Below are positions 37,601-50,400 of a DNA stretch of 64,000 bases, piece after piece. The stretch's first letter is position 1; each line of letters begins with the position of its first letter. A model generated the notes under the pieces. That model was given only the letters and a program-made list of their open reading frames with translations. It was not told where the DNA came from and made no database searches. The position numbers were made by a program, and so were the translations under genes. Origin of the DNA: Lingula anatina (lineage: Eukaryota > Brachiopoda > Lingulata > Lingulida > Lingulidae); the NCBI RefSeq assembly GCF_001039355.2, contig NW_019775991.1:326662-390661 (forward strand), in the 5' to 3' direction.

Positions 37601-40600
37601 ACATGGTGTTGAAATCGGAACGCCTAAAACTTTTAGACATTTGTAACTATTTAGCTCCCGGATGCAGCTATGGTCAGTTCCTTAAGGCGTTTGAGTGCAC
37701 GGAGTCCAAGGGGTTCTTTCCCTATGAGTGGATGGACTCTTTGGACAAACTGGAATGCCCTCACCTCCCTTCTCGCGAAGCGTTTTACTCCAAATTAAAA
37801 CAAAGTAATATCACAGAGGAAGATTACGCGGAGTGCCAACGCGTGTGGGTAGAAAACGGTATGCAGACAATGCGCGATTTCCTCGAGTGGTACAACAACA
37901 AAGACGTTGAACCGATGCTGGAAGCGGTGGCAAAAATGTTCGCTTTTTACGAAGAAAGAGGTATCGACATGTTTAAAGACGGCATCAGTGTGCCGGGTTT
38001 AACTTTGAAATACCTCTTTCAAAATGTAGGAGATGCATTCTTTACCCTTTTCGATGATAAGCACAGCGATCTTTACTACCTTCTAAAAAATGCTATCGTA
38101 GGCAGTCCCAGCATCATCTTTCATCGCTACCACGAGAGGAATAAGACCTTTCTTCGAAAGGCCACCTCTGAAGTGCCCAAGCTGTGCAAAAAGATCGTCG
38201 GGTACGACGCCAATGCCCTGTATCTGTGGTGTTTGATGCAACCCATGCCTACGGGCACTTTTATCCGCAGGCGAGAGGAGTCTAAATATACACTCGAATA
38301 TTCTCATCCACGGGGTCGCGAGGCCACGAAGTGGTTAGACTGGGTTGCCCGTTCAAACAATATACACATTAGGCATCAGTTCAACGGCACGGAAAAGCGC
38401 ATCGGGTGCCGTCGGCTACCGGTGGATGGATTTTGCCGAGAGACGCAGACCGTGTATCAGTACCAAGGCTGTTATTTCCATGGTCATCGGTGCCATCTTA
38501 ACCAAAACAAAGATGGCACTTATAAAGAAATAAACGACACAAAAAAGGTGACCATGGAATCTTTGAGAATCGAAACTGAAATTAATAGCGAGTACATTCG
38601 GGATAGCGGCTACAATCTTGTCGAAATGTGGGAGTGTGAATGGAAAAAACTGCAACTTGAAAGTGAAGAAGTAAGGCAGTTCGTGAAGAAGTACACGCTC
38701 CCCACCGAACACAGGTATCTGCTCACGTTCAACGAGATCCTAGATGCAATTCTCAACGACAATCTGTTTGGATTCGTTGAGTGCGATATAGAAGTTCCAC
38801 TCGAAATAAGATCAAAATTCTCCGAAATGCCACCCATCTTTAAAAACACTACGATTACCCGAGACGACATCGGGTCGTACATGAAAAATTTCGCGGAGGA
38901 AAATAAAATAATGAGCAACCCGAGACGTTCGTTGGTTGGGAGTTTTTTCGGCGAAAAAATCGTTTTGGCAACCCCGCTGATAAAATGGTACTTAGAACAC
39001 GGTCTTCGCGTGACGCGTATCCATCAAGTAATCGAATACACCCCAAAGGCCTGTTTAAGCTTTTCGGAAACGCCGTCAGTGACGCTCGTAGAGAGGGCGA
39101 CAGGGACAAGACAAAAGCTATCGTCGCTGACACCATGAAGCTCATTGGTAACTCGGGCTACGGAAAAACAGTGACCAACAAAGAAAGGCACCGCGACACC
39201 AAGTATTGTGGCGGGGCAAAAGCTTCCCAAAAAGTCAACAGTCACCGTTTTCGACGTTTAGATCAAATTACAGAAGATGTGTATGAGGTTGAATTAAACA
39301 AAAAAATCATCAAATTCGACCTTCCTCTACATATAGGCGTGATGGTGTATCAGTACGCCAAGCTACGCATGCTAGAGTTTTACTACGACTTCATGCTAAA
39401 ATTCGTGGATCCGTCCGATTTTCAATACTGTGAAATGGACACGGATTCCGCTTACATTGCCTTCTCGGCGGACAGCTTAGAAGACGTAGTAAAACCACAC
39501 ATGAGAGCACAGTACAGAGCCGAGAAACACCTGTGGTTTCCGCGCACTGATACCCCAGAGCACGAGGCCTATGACAAACGGACGCCCGGGTTGTTCAAAG
39601 CCGAGTGGGTCGGTGACGGAATCGTTGGTTTATGTAGTAAGACATACTATTGTTTTGGGGAAGGCACCAAACCAAAATTTAGCTGCAAAGGGATCAATAG
39701 GAAATGTAACAATATCAACGAACACAAATACTTAGATGTACTATTAAACAAAGAGAGTGGCAGCGGTGTCAATAGAGGGATGCGTTTATTTGACAACACT
39801 ATGTATTCTTACGTACAAAAAAGAGACGCCTTTAGTTATTTCTACTGTAAAAGAAAAGTGTTAAACGACGGAGTGTCTACTGAACCCTTGGATATCTAGT
39901 GTCATCAAATAAATAATTGTTGCTGCGAATTTTACTTTGTTTTCAATAAATATTCTTCAAATAAAATATTCGTAAAAGTTGCTGCTGCGTTTACTGTGTT
40001 AGTGGGTAGCTTAAAATAGCAGAATATTCCTGAAAATCACTAAAGGCTCGAGTTAAAAGTTTGTGTTGCTTACGTCACAATATCAACCTTTGATAACCCG
40101 GTTATTGTTTTCCCAGGCCTTAATTGATATACAGTGCTTGTCAAATATTTGATAATCCTTAAGTCTCGCGCTTGCAAATGCCCTACTTTGATAAGGCCAT
40201 AGAGACGCGATGCAGCCAACTAGGTCAACTTGAGAGCGAGGCTGCTCTCACCTCATTCTGTACCTCTTTTTTGTACCATATAATTGCATTGAAATTTTCA
40301 GAAAAAGTTGGTCGAACGGTGCATAACATACTACTCCCGTTAGTAAACATGTGTGTAAGTTTTTGGGAAATAGTCTGAACTCAGTTTTGCATAGATGGTT
40401 CTCAAAGTGACAATTTTGTTGAATAAACTTACTATGAAGACGCTTCTTCCAGTTCGGTAGCTGTGAGTGATGCGCAAGTGCCACCATTTTCACAAGGACA
40501 GTATTCTATCACTGGCTGGTAAGTGCTTCTGGCGTCATTTGGGTCCTACGGGAAATAGATGTACAGTATTCTTGCAAATAGTTAAAACAATATGGAGCAA

Positions 40601-43600
40601 ACAGAAGGTTTTGATATAACTTCAGCTATTATACATGCATGAATGTATAAGATTCGTTAATTTGTTTGCAAGTTATCTTTTGTTATTTTTTATTATGTAT
40701 CGCTTTTTGAATAGTGTTCTTTGAATAATCAAACACACTACGTGTTCCAAGAATAGTTACGTGCATCTTTCTGTAAGCGTTAAAAAAAAACACAAATTTG
40801 AAATATTCTAGTGAAAAAGAAATTAATTTGCCCTCTCATACACGGACCACAACACCCACTGTACCTTTGCTATCAACTTTAAATTTAACTCCTCGGAGTA
40901 AGAGCTGATGAGAATGCCAACGTTAAATTCGTCGCCAGAAACTTGCGATAGGTTGGCAGAAGTAGAACCATTTGTCTCGAGCTGGCATGTGATTGTGTCA
41001 CCATTTGCGTCTGACACGTTGGTTGTTATGGTGGTGAATACACCACGCTGGACCTTGTGCGATCTTGGCCCGGTGATTTTTGGCGGGAAATTGTCTATGT
41101 GAAAAAGACAAAAACTGTTTATTTTATCTTTTTTTTTTAATTATCAATATTAGAAGCTATTTTTCAAGGAAACTTTGCGTAGACCGAACTTGGAGAGAGA
41201 ATATATGAAATTTGGGGTGGAAAATTCGTTCGAAGAGGTACATTTTTGAACTTGTGAAAATGATTAAATGCTACTTTAATTACAGTCAGGCTTCAATGGA
41301 TACTTTAATCATAGCTTTAATAGTTAAATGTTAACGATTCACACGTTTGTAGACTAATTTAGCCTAATTTGACGTAATAAAATTATGTAATCTCACCTAA
41401 TTCGGACGAAGCTTTTTCACTGGCAATTTTCTCGCTGAGAGTTACTGCACCAAAACTGAGGTCTCCGGTTTGGGCTATATCAAAGAGGCATGACATATCA
41501 GATCCACAGAGGGCTTCAGCTGCCGCTTGGAGAGTAGCATTAGCGAACGTTATGTTGTCAGTGAACATGGGTGTAAAGTCAGGAAAGTTGTAGATCTCGT
41601 AGCTCTCGCCAGCCTGGTAGCAGAATATGGTCGTTTCGTTCGTAACCATCCCTAAGGAAAATGACATAAACAAATTAACAAATTTTAAATAATTTTGAGA
41701 GAGCATTGTGATCGCATTGTCTTCATTGTCACCAAACTGAACCGTGTATCTGAAGGAGATAATAATTTTGTTTGGAAATTGTATGGCCTACTGTCGACTT
41801 TTGACCAACTTGTTTTTCAAATAGATACGACTGTTCTGACCAAGAAACATTTACGTATTTTAATAACGCTCAAAAATGATATTACAAATCTCACTTTATT
41901 TTGTGGGGTACCGTCTTTTTTGCCTATAAACAAAAAACAAACTTAACCTTATTATTAGTTTTCATGATGAAAGCCTACATATAGAAACAACTTGTTCCTT
42001 TAGCTATCCTTCAGTCCAAAACTACTTACATGTCATTCCAAACTGGTGGTATATATCACCTTCTGATGACGTCTCAGGTATTGGTGCACCGTTGCTAGGC
42101 GTGAGGTCATCACTTTTGTCGCTGTTAAACACGCCCATCAGGCCCTTGGTGAGATTTTCAAATGTTTCAGGGACGTCAAAGTTTATGGATAATGCACCCT
42201 AAAAGAAAATGAATTTACGACATGAAGAAGTCAGAACGGTAACGGTAACTAATGAACCCCTGTACAATTTATTTGATGTATTTGAATCTATCATATTGGA
42301 TTTCCATTTTTTGTGTGAAAAAAAAAATATTGAAAAATGGATTTAATTGAGAGCAAACGGACGTAATAAAAACTAAAAAATGACCTGAGCTATGAATATT
42401 GCTAACTTATGTTTATTATCAACGTCTTTTGGCCAAACCCACACTTGCACGATATTTGTTCTTTGGAATAGTAACTAAAATTCCAAGTTACCCAAAAGAA
42501 AAAAATTCTTGTTGCAAAGGAATCGAATTTCAATCATAATTTTCAGAGCTTTAACTGTTACCTTAACAGCTTTCGCAGATACGGTTATTCCGTTTTCATA
42601 CGTCACTTGGAACGAATTATTCTCTGGGCGTGAGAGAAGCACGGTATCAGGCAGCGAGGAATGTGTGCTGGTGTCGTTGGTGAAGTTTCCAATATCAATC
42701 ATAGAACAGTTAATGAAAACCTCCAGTTCGTCCTCTGTCCCGTTCACTAAGTTGACCTGAATAACAGTCTGGTTGACCACTTGCATCGCAACTCCAGAGA
42801 AGATAGTAGCAGTTGAGGTTTCTGAAAAATGGGCGTATGTAATATACATATTAAATATTGAAGGGTTCACCGTTCAACATTAAAATGCGTAATTCGCATT
42901 GTTGACTGACCAGGCTTACTTGTACATAAATAAACTGTTTACCCGAAACCCTTCTCGTCCGTGCCTGTACTTGCATCTCTCCGCTATCGAGTTCCAGTAA
43001 TGTAAACTCTCCCAGGCCGTTAAAGGTGTAGTTCAGACCGTCCAAAGTAACGAGGTGAGGGTCTCCCCAGAATATCCCTGCAAAGATATGACGTCATGAT
43101 TAAAAGGAAATTGGGACGTCACGAACGCGTATTGGCGCAAAGAATTGATGCATCTTTTAATAATAGTCCTTTCAGTTTTATAAGGTTTGCCTCTGCCCCA
43201 ACATGAAGTTTACGTGCGGAAAAATTTAACCTCGACGCAGGTGGGTCTGAAAATTTCAGCACATTAACATGACGAGCAATGACCTAAAGGGGATTAGAAT
43301 GGCTGGAGTTTTATCAAGCTTGGGAGGTGGCGGGGATGGAGGAAGGGAGAGGAACTTTACATTTTGACATTGATAGATAGGATGGTGGGATTAAATTTGA
43401 AATTCGACCGCTTTACCGTATGCATGATTTAATATCAGCAAGACACTTACTTCGTCGTGGCGGCCTGTATCCCTCGCAGTCGTTGGATGGTAGAAGAACG
43501 TAGAAAAGTTGGCACATAAAGGTGCTCTCCACGCAGCATTTCTGATACCCGTATTCCTCTGAAGCTGTGTTCTGGAAGAAGTGAAAAAAGTTTACCCAAT

Positions 43601-46600
43601 GCATAAAATGTTCCGGAAACAATGAAAATAGATGAGATCAAAAAGTGGCTGATGTCGTACAAATCTTATATGTTTCTTTAAATAAAAACTTTTTACTAGT
43701 TTCATATTAACTGGTTATTTTCTGACAAAATGATTTTTCACGCTATACAGTCCAGTGGCCTACATCACTGAAAATAAATACCGGTATACACTTTATAACA
43801 ACGGTGATGAGAAATCACCCGCTGGGGCTTACATCACAATCACATATACTCACTGTTTCATCCACCACGTGCCCTCCATTTGGACTACCAACCAGGAGAG
43901 CGCCCCAGTCATTTGAAAACAACCAGTCAGTTGAGTAACAGCACCTCCGTCTCAAATTTCTTCTCCGGAAAGTCGATCGGTAGCATATTCGATTACCGTT
44001 ATAGTCCTGACTGTTCCACCAGTTGAAACGAAACCTGAGGACAGAATCATCAATTGACAAATGGTGAAAATATCATACACCTTACAATATAATTAAAAGT
44101 GGACAGGAATATGGCGTGCACAAGAAACCCTACTTAGTGTCAAGGAATCTTTTAAATAGGGGCAAAAAATGCAGTTAAACTTGTTAAAATAGAGAAAATA
44201 CAACCCTGAAATAACCCATAACCGTTCTATCACTGTAACAAACTGTTGAGACCAGATGCAATTGTTTAGTTTTGTTCCAGTATTTCATTCATTTTCCGAT
44301 AATTTATGTTTTATAGATCATAAGCAGCTCGTCTTGTTTCATTTCTCATCAAAAGAGGGAGCCACCTATGGTTTCTGTTCTCACCGTCGGTCCCACCAAG
44401 CCTGCCTGATATTGCATGGGCACGGACGCAAGTTAGCCCTACTGAGTTTCCGGAAGTAACGTCTAGACTCTTTCTTCGTCCACCGATAACACTGCAAAAT
44501 GGCGGTTCCCTCGCCACTGTTTTCCTCCAGGCGAATCAGCCAGGTGCCTGCCTCACCTAAAGGAAAATATTTCTCAATAATTGGTTCCACTTCACGGCTT
44601 CTGTATATGGGACTCTCCCGCGAGAGAACGTTAAATGAGACAGTCGATATCACGTGACGTCACACGAGGTAAGAAAACGTGTGAGAATCCGCGTGGGGTG
44701 GAGTTACCCTTTACTCAACTGAAACTGATGACGTGCTGTCATTTATTGAATTGACTGACCGAATTAATGAAAGAACTCCATTTTTTGTCTTTCTTAATTC
44801 AGTTTATACAGTTTTCGCTCAAGTAATGTAGCAAAGAGAGAGAGAAAGATTTGTACCAGTATTTCCCTTATTAGTGTCCAAGTCCGCCATGACACTTTTC
44901 CCGGAAGCTGGCATATTGTAGTAGGTGTTCTGGCGGTAATCACTTCCGTCCCCGGCGCTATATCCCGCCACTGGCATCCCGTACCGTATGGAGGAGGACA
45001 CAAATTTTTCAAAGATGGCCTTGGTGTAATCTGTAAGAATGAGAAGTCTTTCATGAATGGGTCAAGCAAAAACTGTCTTATCTTACTAAGAGTGCTCAGC
45101 GTTTGACTGTAACAAAAACACAAAGCCTTGTAATACTCGACATAACTTTAGATTCTGCATGAATATATGGCCAAATACGAGGAAATAACATCCGGGACGC
45201 CGTAAAGAGCATTAGGAAAAATGGCGCGAAACGCGCAGCTTTAGCAAAAATCAGCCTTGGAGAATTCTGTAAGGAAAATGGGTCTTCAACGAACGGATCA
45301 TATATAACAATGGAAAATGTTGTCACATGAAAAAGATATTGGAGTGGAAATACTTACTAGGCTATTCTTTATGGTAATACTGCAACTTTGAATAACTATT
45401 ACACTTTTTTAACAATGGTGATTTCGGTCTTTTTGCACGGCTCTTCTCATTTCAGATATTAGAGTTAGACCAACTTTGAACAGAAATAAGACATTTTATC
45501 ACTGTGTGCACTTTACAACTTCTACTAGGTACTTGAAAGTTGCAATATTTTTCATCAAAGAACAGTTAACCTATAGCTTTGATGTGAATTCTCGTCCCAC
45601 ACTCACCTTCGTAAAACCAGTTTATGTCCGGATATATGAATTTGACAAAGGAAAACTGGCCGTCAGTCATCAGGACGGCTTGGAAGTTATTCACCTGGAG
45701 AGAAAATGTCCTCAGTGAAAAAGGTGTGAGCGGATTGTTGATTGTCTATTATTATTATTATTATTATTTCTCTACTTTTTTCTGTTTTGTTTTAGGGGAG
45801 ACACTAAGAGATAAACTGTAGGAACTCCTGTTCAACATATGAAAAACTAAATATATTCATATAATAATAATCGGCTATTTATAAAGAAAATAAAAATTTA
45901 AAAGTGTTATGTTGTCTACTTTACGGGACCCAGTGACATTATTATATGCCATCCAGTTACAGACATGCGCTGAAGTTCTACGGCATATATATATTCTAAC
46001 AATCTCGTAGCCAGGGAGTTTCGCGGTGTTCAAATGAACCGCCCCTGTACATGTTCGCTCTAGGTAAAAACTGATATACACGTAGGTACATGAAGGTTTC
46101 ATGGTTTAAGATCCACCTTTTTGGAAATTGCTGGCTTCGGGCCTGCTATATTCAATATTTTGCAGTGCGAAAAATGCCCTGTGAAATGTATGTATTAAAA
46201 ATAATCAATAAATTTTGAAAACGCAATCATTTTATTAGCTCTTGGCACATTTTAGGTCCAGATGTTTGTAATACCTCAGCATACCGTGTTATTACTATAA
46301 AATCACCATAGGGTGCCAATCTTATCACACTGTTTCCCGCCCATCACCATGGTAACCAAGTCAAGGCAAGTGCTATGCTGCTCAGCGCAGTGGGAGTGAT
46401 TACAAAGCACAATAAGACGGTCTAAATGTGCTATATGTAAAGGCGTCACAAATGAACTGCACCACTGGATAAGATATTATCATTTTCTTACCTGCATATT
46501 CTGTACCCTGTCACTGCACGGGTTATTATAATTCCAGTAATAATAATAATAGTAGTAGTACCAGTTCCAGTAGGCGCAGTAGCTCACGTAAGGCGGGAGG

Positions 46601-47375
46601 TTGGTCCACGTGACCACCATTACCCAGGTGGGGGTGAATTCTGGAACAAGGAAAACGAGTGTAGATGACGTCAGCTGATGAATTATGTGTGTCATTGTAT
46701 TTTTGTGTGTTTGTTTGATTGACAATTTCTTTAAGACTTGGAATCTTTGGAAGGATTAACTCAGCAAACACAGAACGTTATTACAAAGTTACCATAACGT
46801 TTATATAACCAATAAACGTTATGGTTGCGTTATGGTTACGTTCTGTGTTTGCTGGGAAGATTCTTGCAAACATATCAAAGAGTAATTTCACAGTGAAGAC
46901 AAAGCCATTTACTGATACGATCTACCAGAGAAAAAAGAATATCAGCATTAAAAAAGTAAATGGATACTATCTCTTTCTTATCACTACGTTTACTTGACAT
47001 AACATGAAAAAATTTCACAATTATCATTAATTAAAAGAAATAACAGTCTTCGTTTTTACTAATTCTGTATATAACCTAATTACCTCCTGGCGACGGGTTT
47101 TGGTTTGAATTTTCAATATCGGACAAAGCTCGATCAATGATGGCTTCTGTTCCAGCCTTCTCGTCATTCATCTCATACACGTGATAATACACAAGCTGAA
47201 ACGGACAGAACTACATGTATATCTCAACACTTTACGAGACGGGTATTATGTACATCCGTCTTATTAAATTAAGGCATATGGTGGCGTAGACAGCAACTGT
47301 TTACGGGAGGCTCATCGCCCAAACAATTCAATAGCGACGGGGAGTAATTACAACAACAACAACAACAACAACAAC

Positions 47376-47424
<49 letters not shown>

Positions 47425-50400
47425 CAGTTACCGTCTTGTTCCTATTCACATTCCACCGTGTAAATAAAGTGGCGTCACTGCGGCCCCAAAACGGTGCAAT
47501 CAGAGCATAGCGGTCCATCCAGTAACGTGTGCCAAACGTCCACGGCCAGCTGAATTTCCATCCATAGTTGAACTGTAGGACGCCATTGTTGCAAATCTGA
47601 AGAAAACAAACGGGGCTCATGGATTGAGTAATGTCATGTTTCTTTAATACTATTAATGATGATAATAATAATTCATTTACAAAATACATATATTGATGAG
47701 TCACATAAATAATCTGTGTACCATTTTGGTCTGAAATATGTGTATTCAAAAACTTGATTCACTTAGTAAAAGCGGGAGTAAAAAGGGGTGTCAGGTTCAC
47801 TTGAACTTATATGAATAAAGATCTCATTAATTTTTAAAACATTTTAACTTACATGAATCTTGTAGTGCCTCCCGTTAAAGAAGGGAAACCCTGCCTTAAG
47901 TAGGTTAACCCTGAGACAGACATAGTCATAGTACCACCAACTCCACCAAGACCACGAAAGCTGGCCCGGCAACTCCTCTTCTGTAGTGCTGTCTCCAGCG
48001 TTCTCACCAAAGGGGTATAGCCGTGCGTCGTTCCACCATTGGTTCTCTGGCGATGAGGCAGCTGAGACAGTCGCAGTGGTCGTCTCAACCACGGATGAGG
48101 AACTGAAAAGCGAACTAGAAGAGGCCGGTGTGGTAGAGCTTTGCGCTGCAATGCTTGAGGATGATGATGCCAGATTTGCTCCAGACGAAGTCCTGGCCAC
48201 TGCTGTCACACTGCTTGACGACATCGAATATGAAGATGTCGAACTGCCTGACAAAGAGTAGTGTGCAGCTGAACTGCTCGCAGGCGCCGAGTATGATGAC
48301 GTCAAGCTGCTAGGAATGAAGGAGGACGCCGCTGAATATATCGCAGACGACGACTGTGCTGCCATCGAGCTGCTGGGAATGAAGGAGGACGACGCTGGAT
48401 ATGTCGCAGACGACGACTGTGCTGTCATCGAGCTGCTAGGAATGAAGGAGGACGACGCTGAATATATCGCAGACGACGACTGTGCTGTCATCGAGCTGCT
48501 AGGAATGAAGGAGGACGACGCTGAATATATCGCAGACGACGACTGTGCTGTCATCGAGCTGCTAGGAATGAAGGAGGACGACGCTGAATATATCGCAGAC
48601 GACGACTGTGCTGTCATCGAGCTGCTAGGAATGAAGGAGGACGACGCTGAATATATCGCAGACGACGACTGTGCTGTCATCGAGCTGCTAGGAATGAAGG
48701 AGGACGACGCTGAATATATCGCAGACGACGACTGTGCTGTCATCGAGCTGCTAGGAATGAAGGAGGACGACGCTGAATATATCGCAGACGACGACTGTGC
48801 TGTCATCGAGCTGCTAGGAATGAAGGAGGACGACGCTGAATATATCGCAGACGACGACTGTGCTGTCATCGAGCTGCTAGGAATGAAGGAGGACGACGCT
48901 GAATATATCGCAGACGACGACTGTGCTGTCATCGAGCTGCTAGGAATGAAGGAGGACGACGCTGAATATATCGCAGACGACGACTGTGCTGTCATCGAGC
49001 TGCTAGGAATGAAGGAGGACGACGCTGAATATATCGCAGACGACGACTGTGCTGTCATCGAGCTGCTAGGAATGAAGGAGGACGACGCTGAATATATCGC
49101 AGACGACGACTGTGCTGTCATCGAGCTGCTAGGAATGAAGGAGGACGACGCTGAATATGTCGCAGACGACGACTGTGCTGCCATCGAGCTGCTAGGAATG
49201 AAGGAGGACGCCGCTGAATATATCGCAGACGACGACTGTGCTGTCATCGAGCTGCTAGGAATGAAAGAGGACGACGCTGAATATGTCGCAGACGACGACT
49301 GTGCTGTCATCGAGCTGCTAGGAATGAAGGAGGACGCCGTTGAATATATCGCAGACGACGACTGTGCTGTCATCGAGCTGCTAGGAATGAAGGAGGACGC
49401 CGTTGAATATATCGCAGACGACGACTGTGCTGTCATCGAGCTGCTAGGAATGAAGGAAGACGCCGCTGAATATATCGCAGACGACGACTGTGCTGCCATC
49501 GAGCTGCTAGGAATGAAGGAGGACGACGCTGGATATGTCGCAGACGACGACTGTGCTGCCATCGAGCTGCTAGGAATGAAGGAGGACGCCGCTGGATATG
49601 TCGCAGACGACGACTGTGCTGCCATTGAGCTGCTGGAAATGGAGGACGACGCTGGATATGCTTGCATGTAGCTGCTGGAAATGGAGGAGGACGATGGATA
49701 TGCTTGAATGTAGCTGCTGGAAATGGAGGAGGACGATTGATATCCTTGCATGAAGCTGCTGGAAATGAAGGAGGAAGATGGATATCCTTGCACGTAGCTG
49801 CTGAAAATGGAGAAGGACGATGGATATGCTTGGATGTAGCTACTGGCAATGGAGGAGGACGGCGCTGAATAACCTGAAGACGACGGATATGCTTCCATCG
49901 AGCTACTTTGGATGTAGGAGTAAGGTGCTGAATAAGCTGCAGACTCCGAGTATGCTGGTATGGAACTGCTTGGGAAGGAGTAATGCATGTTCGACGCTGT
50001 ATTATCTACAGACTCCGAATATGATGGCTCCAAACTGCTTTGGAAGGCGTACTGAGGCGCTGAATCATCTACAGACTCCGAATATGCCGGCATCAAACTG
50101 CTTTGGAAGGAGTAGTAAGGCGCTGAATCATCTACTGACTCCGAATATGCCGGCATCAAATTGCTTTGGAAGGAATATTCCGGCGCTGAATCATCTACTG
50201 ACTCCGCATATGCTGGCATTGAGCTGCTTGCCAAATATGGGTATGATGTTTCTTCACTTGCAAAAGGTGTGTAGTCAGATACAGCTGAAATGTGCGTGAA
50301 AGATGATTCCAAAGATAAAGACAGATAAACCAAGGAATTATTTCCATATAAGAAATGCACTGAAAGTATGTAAAATAATATAAAAACTGTTGACTTGCAG

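Larger units (their letters stand above)
25741..40335. mobile_element. Maverick/Polinton element, 14.6 kb, rearranged and defective
   Basis: Bounded by terminal inverted repeats that start AGTAGTATG and by a 6-bp target duplication (CCCGTT). It encodes a protein-primed polymerase B with N-terminal C2H2 fingers, an A32/FtsK-type packaging ATPase, an adenain-like cysteine protease and several Polinton-type small proteins. No DDE integrase and no major or minor capsid gene is seen. An internal 2.3-kb inverted duplication has broken the polymerase and protease 5' ends. It lies inside intron 16 of mucin-like gene A. Without it that intron would be about 0.4 kb. It was probably integrated by its own integrase and later lost capsid and integrase genes. 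It should be immobile without help. Confidence 0.92.
45607..48050 (-). other. NIDO domain exons of gene A
   Basis: Starts at the 3' end of exon 2 ([12 protein letters not shown], about 48,015-48,040) and continues through 47432-47596 ([17 protein letters not shown]), 47084-47195 (VYYHVYE), 46492-46640 ([10 protein letters not shown]) and 45607-45694 ([20 protein letters not shown]). This is the full nidogen-type signature. Exon 46492-46640 contains a run of eight Tyr codons. Confidence 0.85.

Noticed and set aside
36118-39245. Several 60-120-codon ORFs antisense or out of frame to the polymerase
   Set aside because: Shadows of a long coding region. None shows motifs.
48316-49671. 451-codon plus-strand ORF as a real acidic-repeat gene
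   Set aside because: It is the exact antisense of the 63-bp mucin repeat, whose minus frame is part of a 28-exon gene with matching phases. Kept only as a low-key finding.
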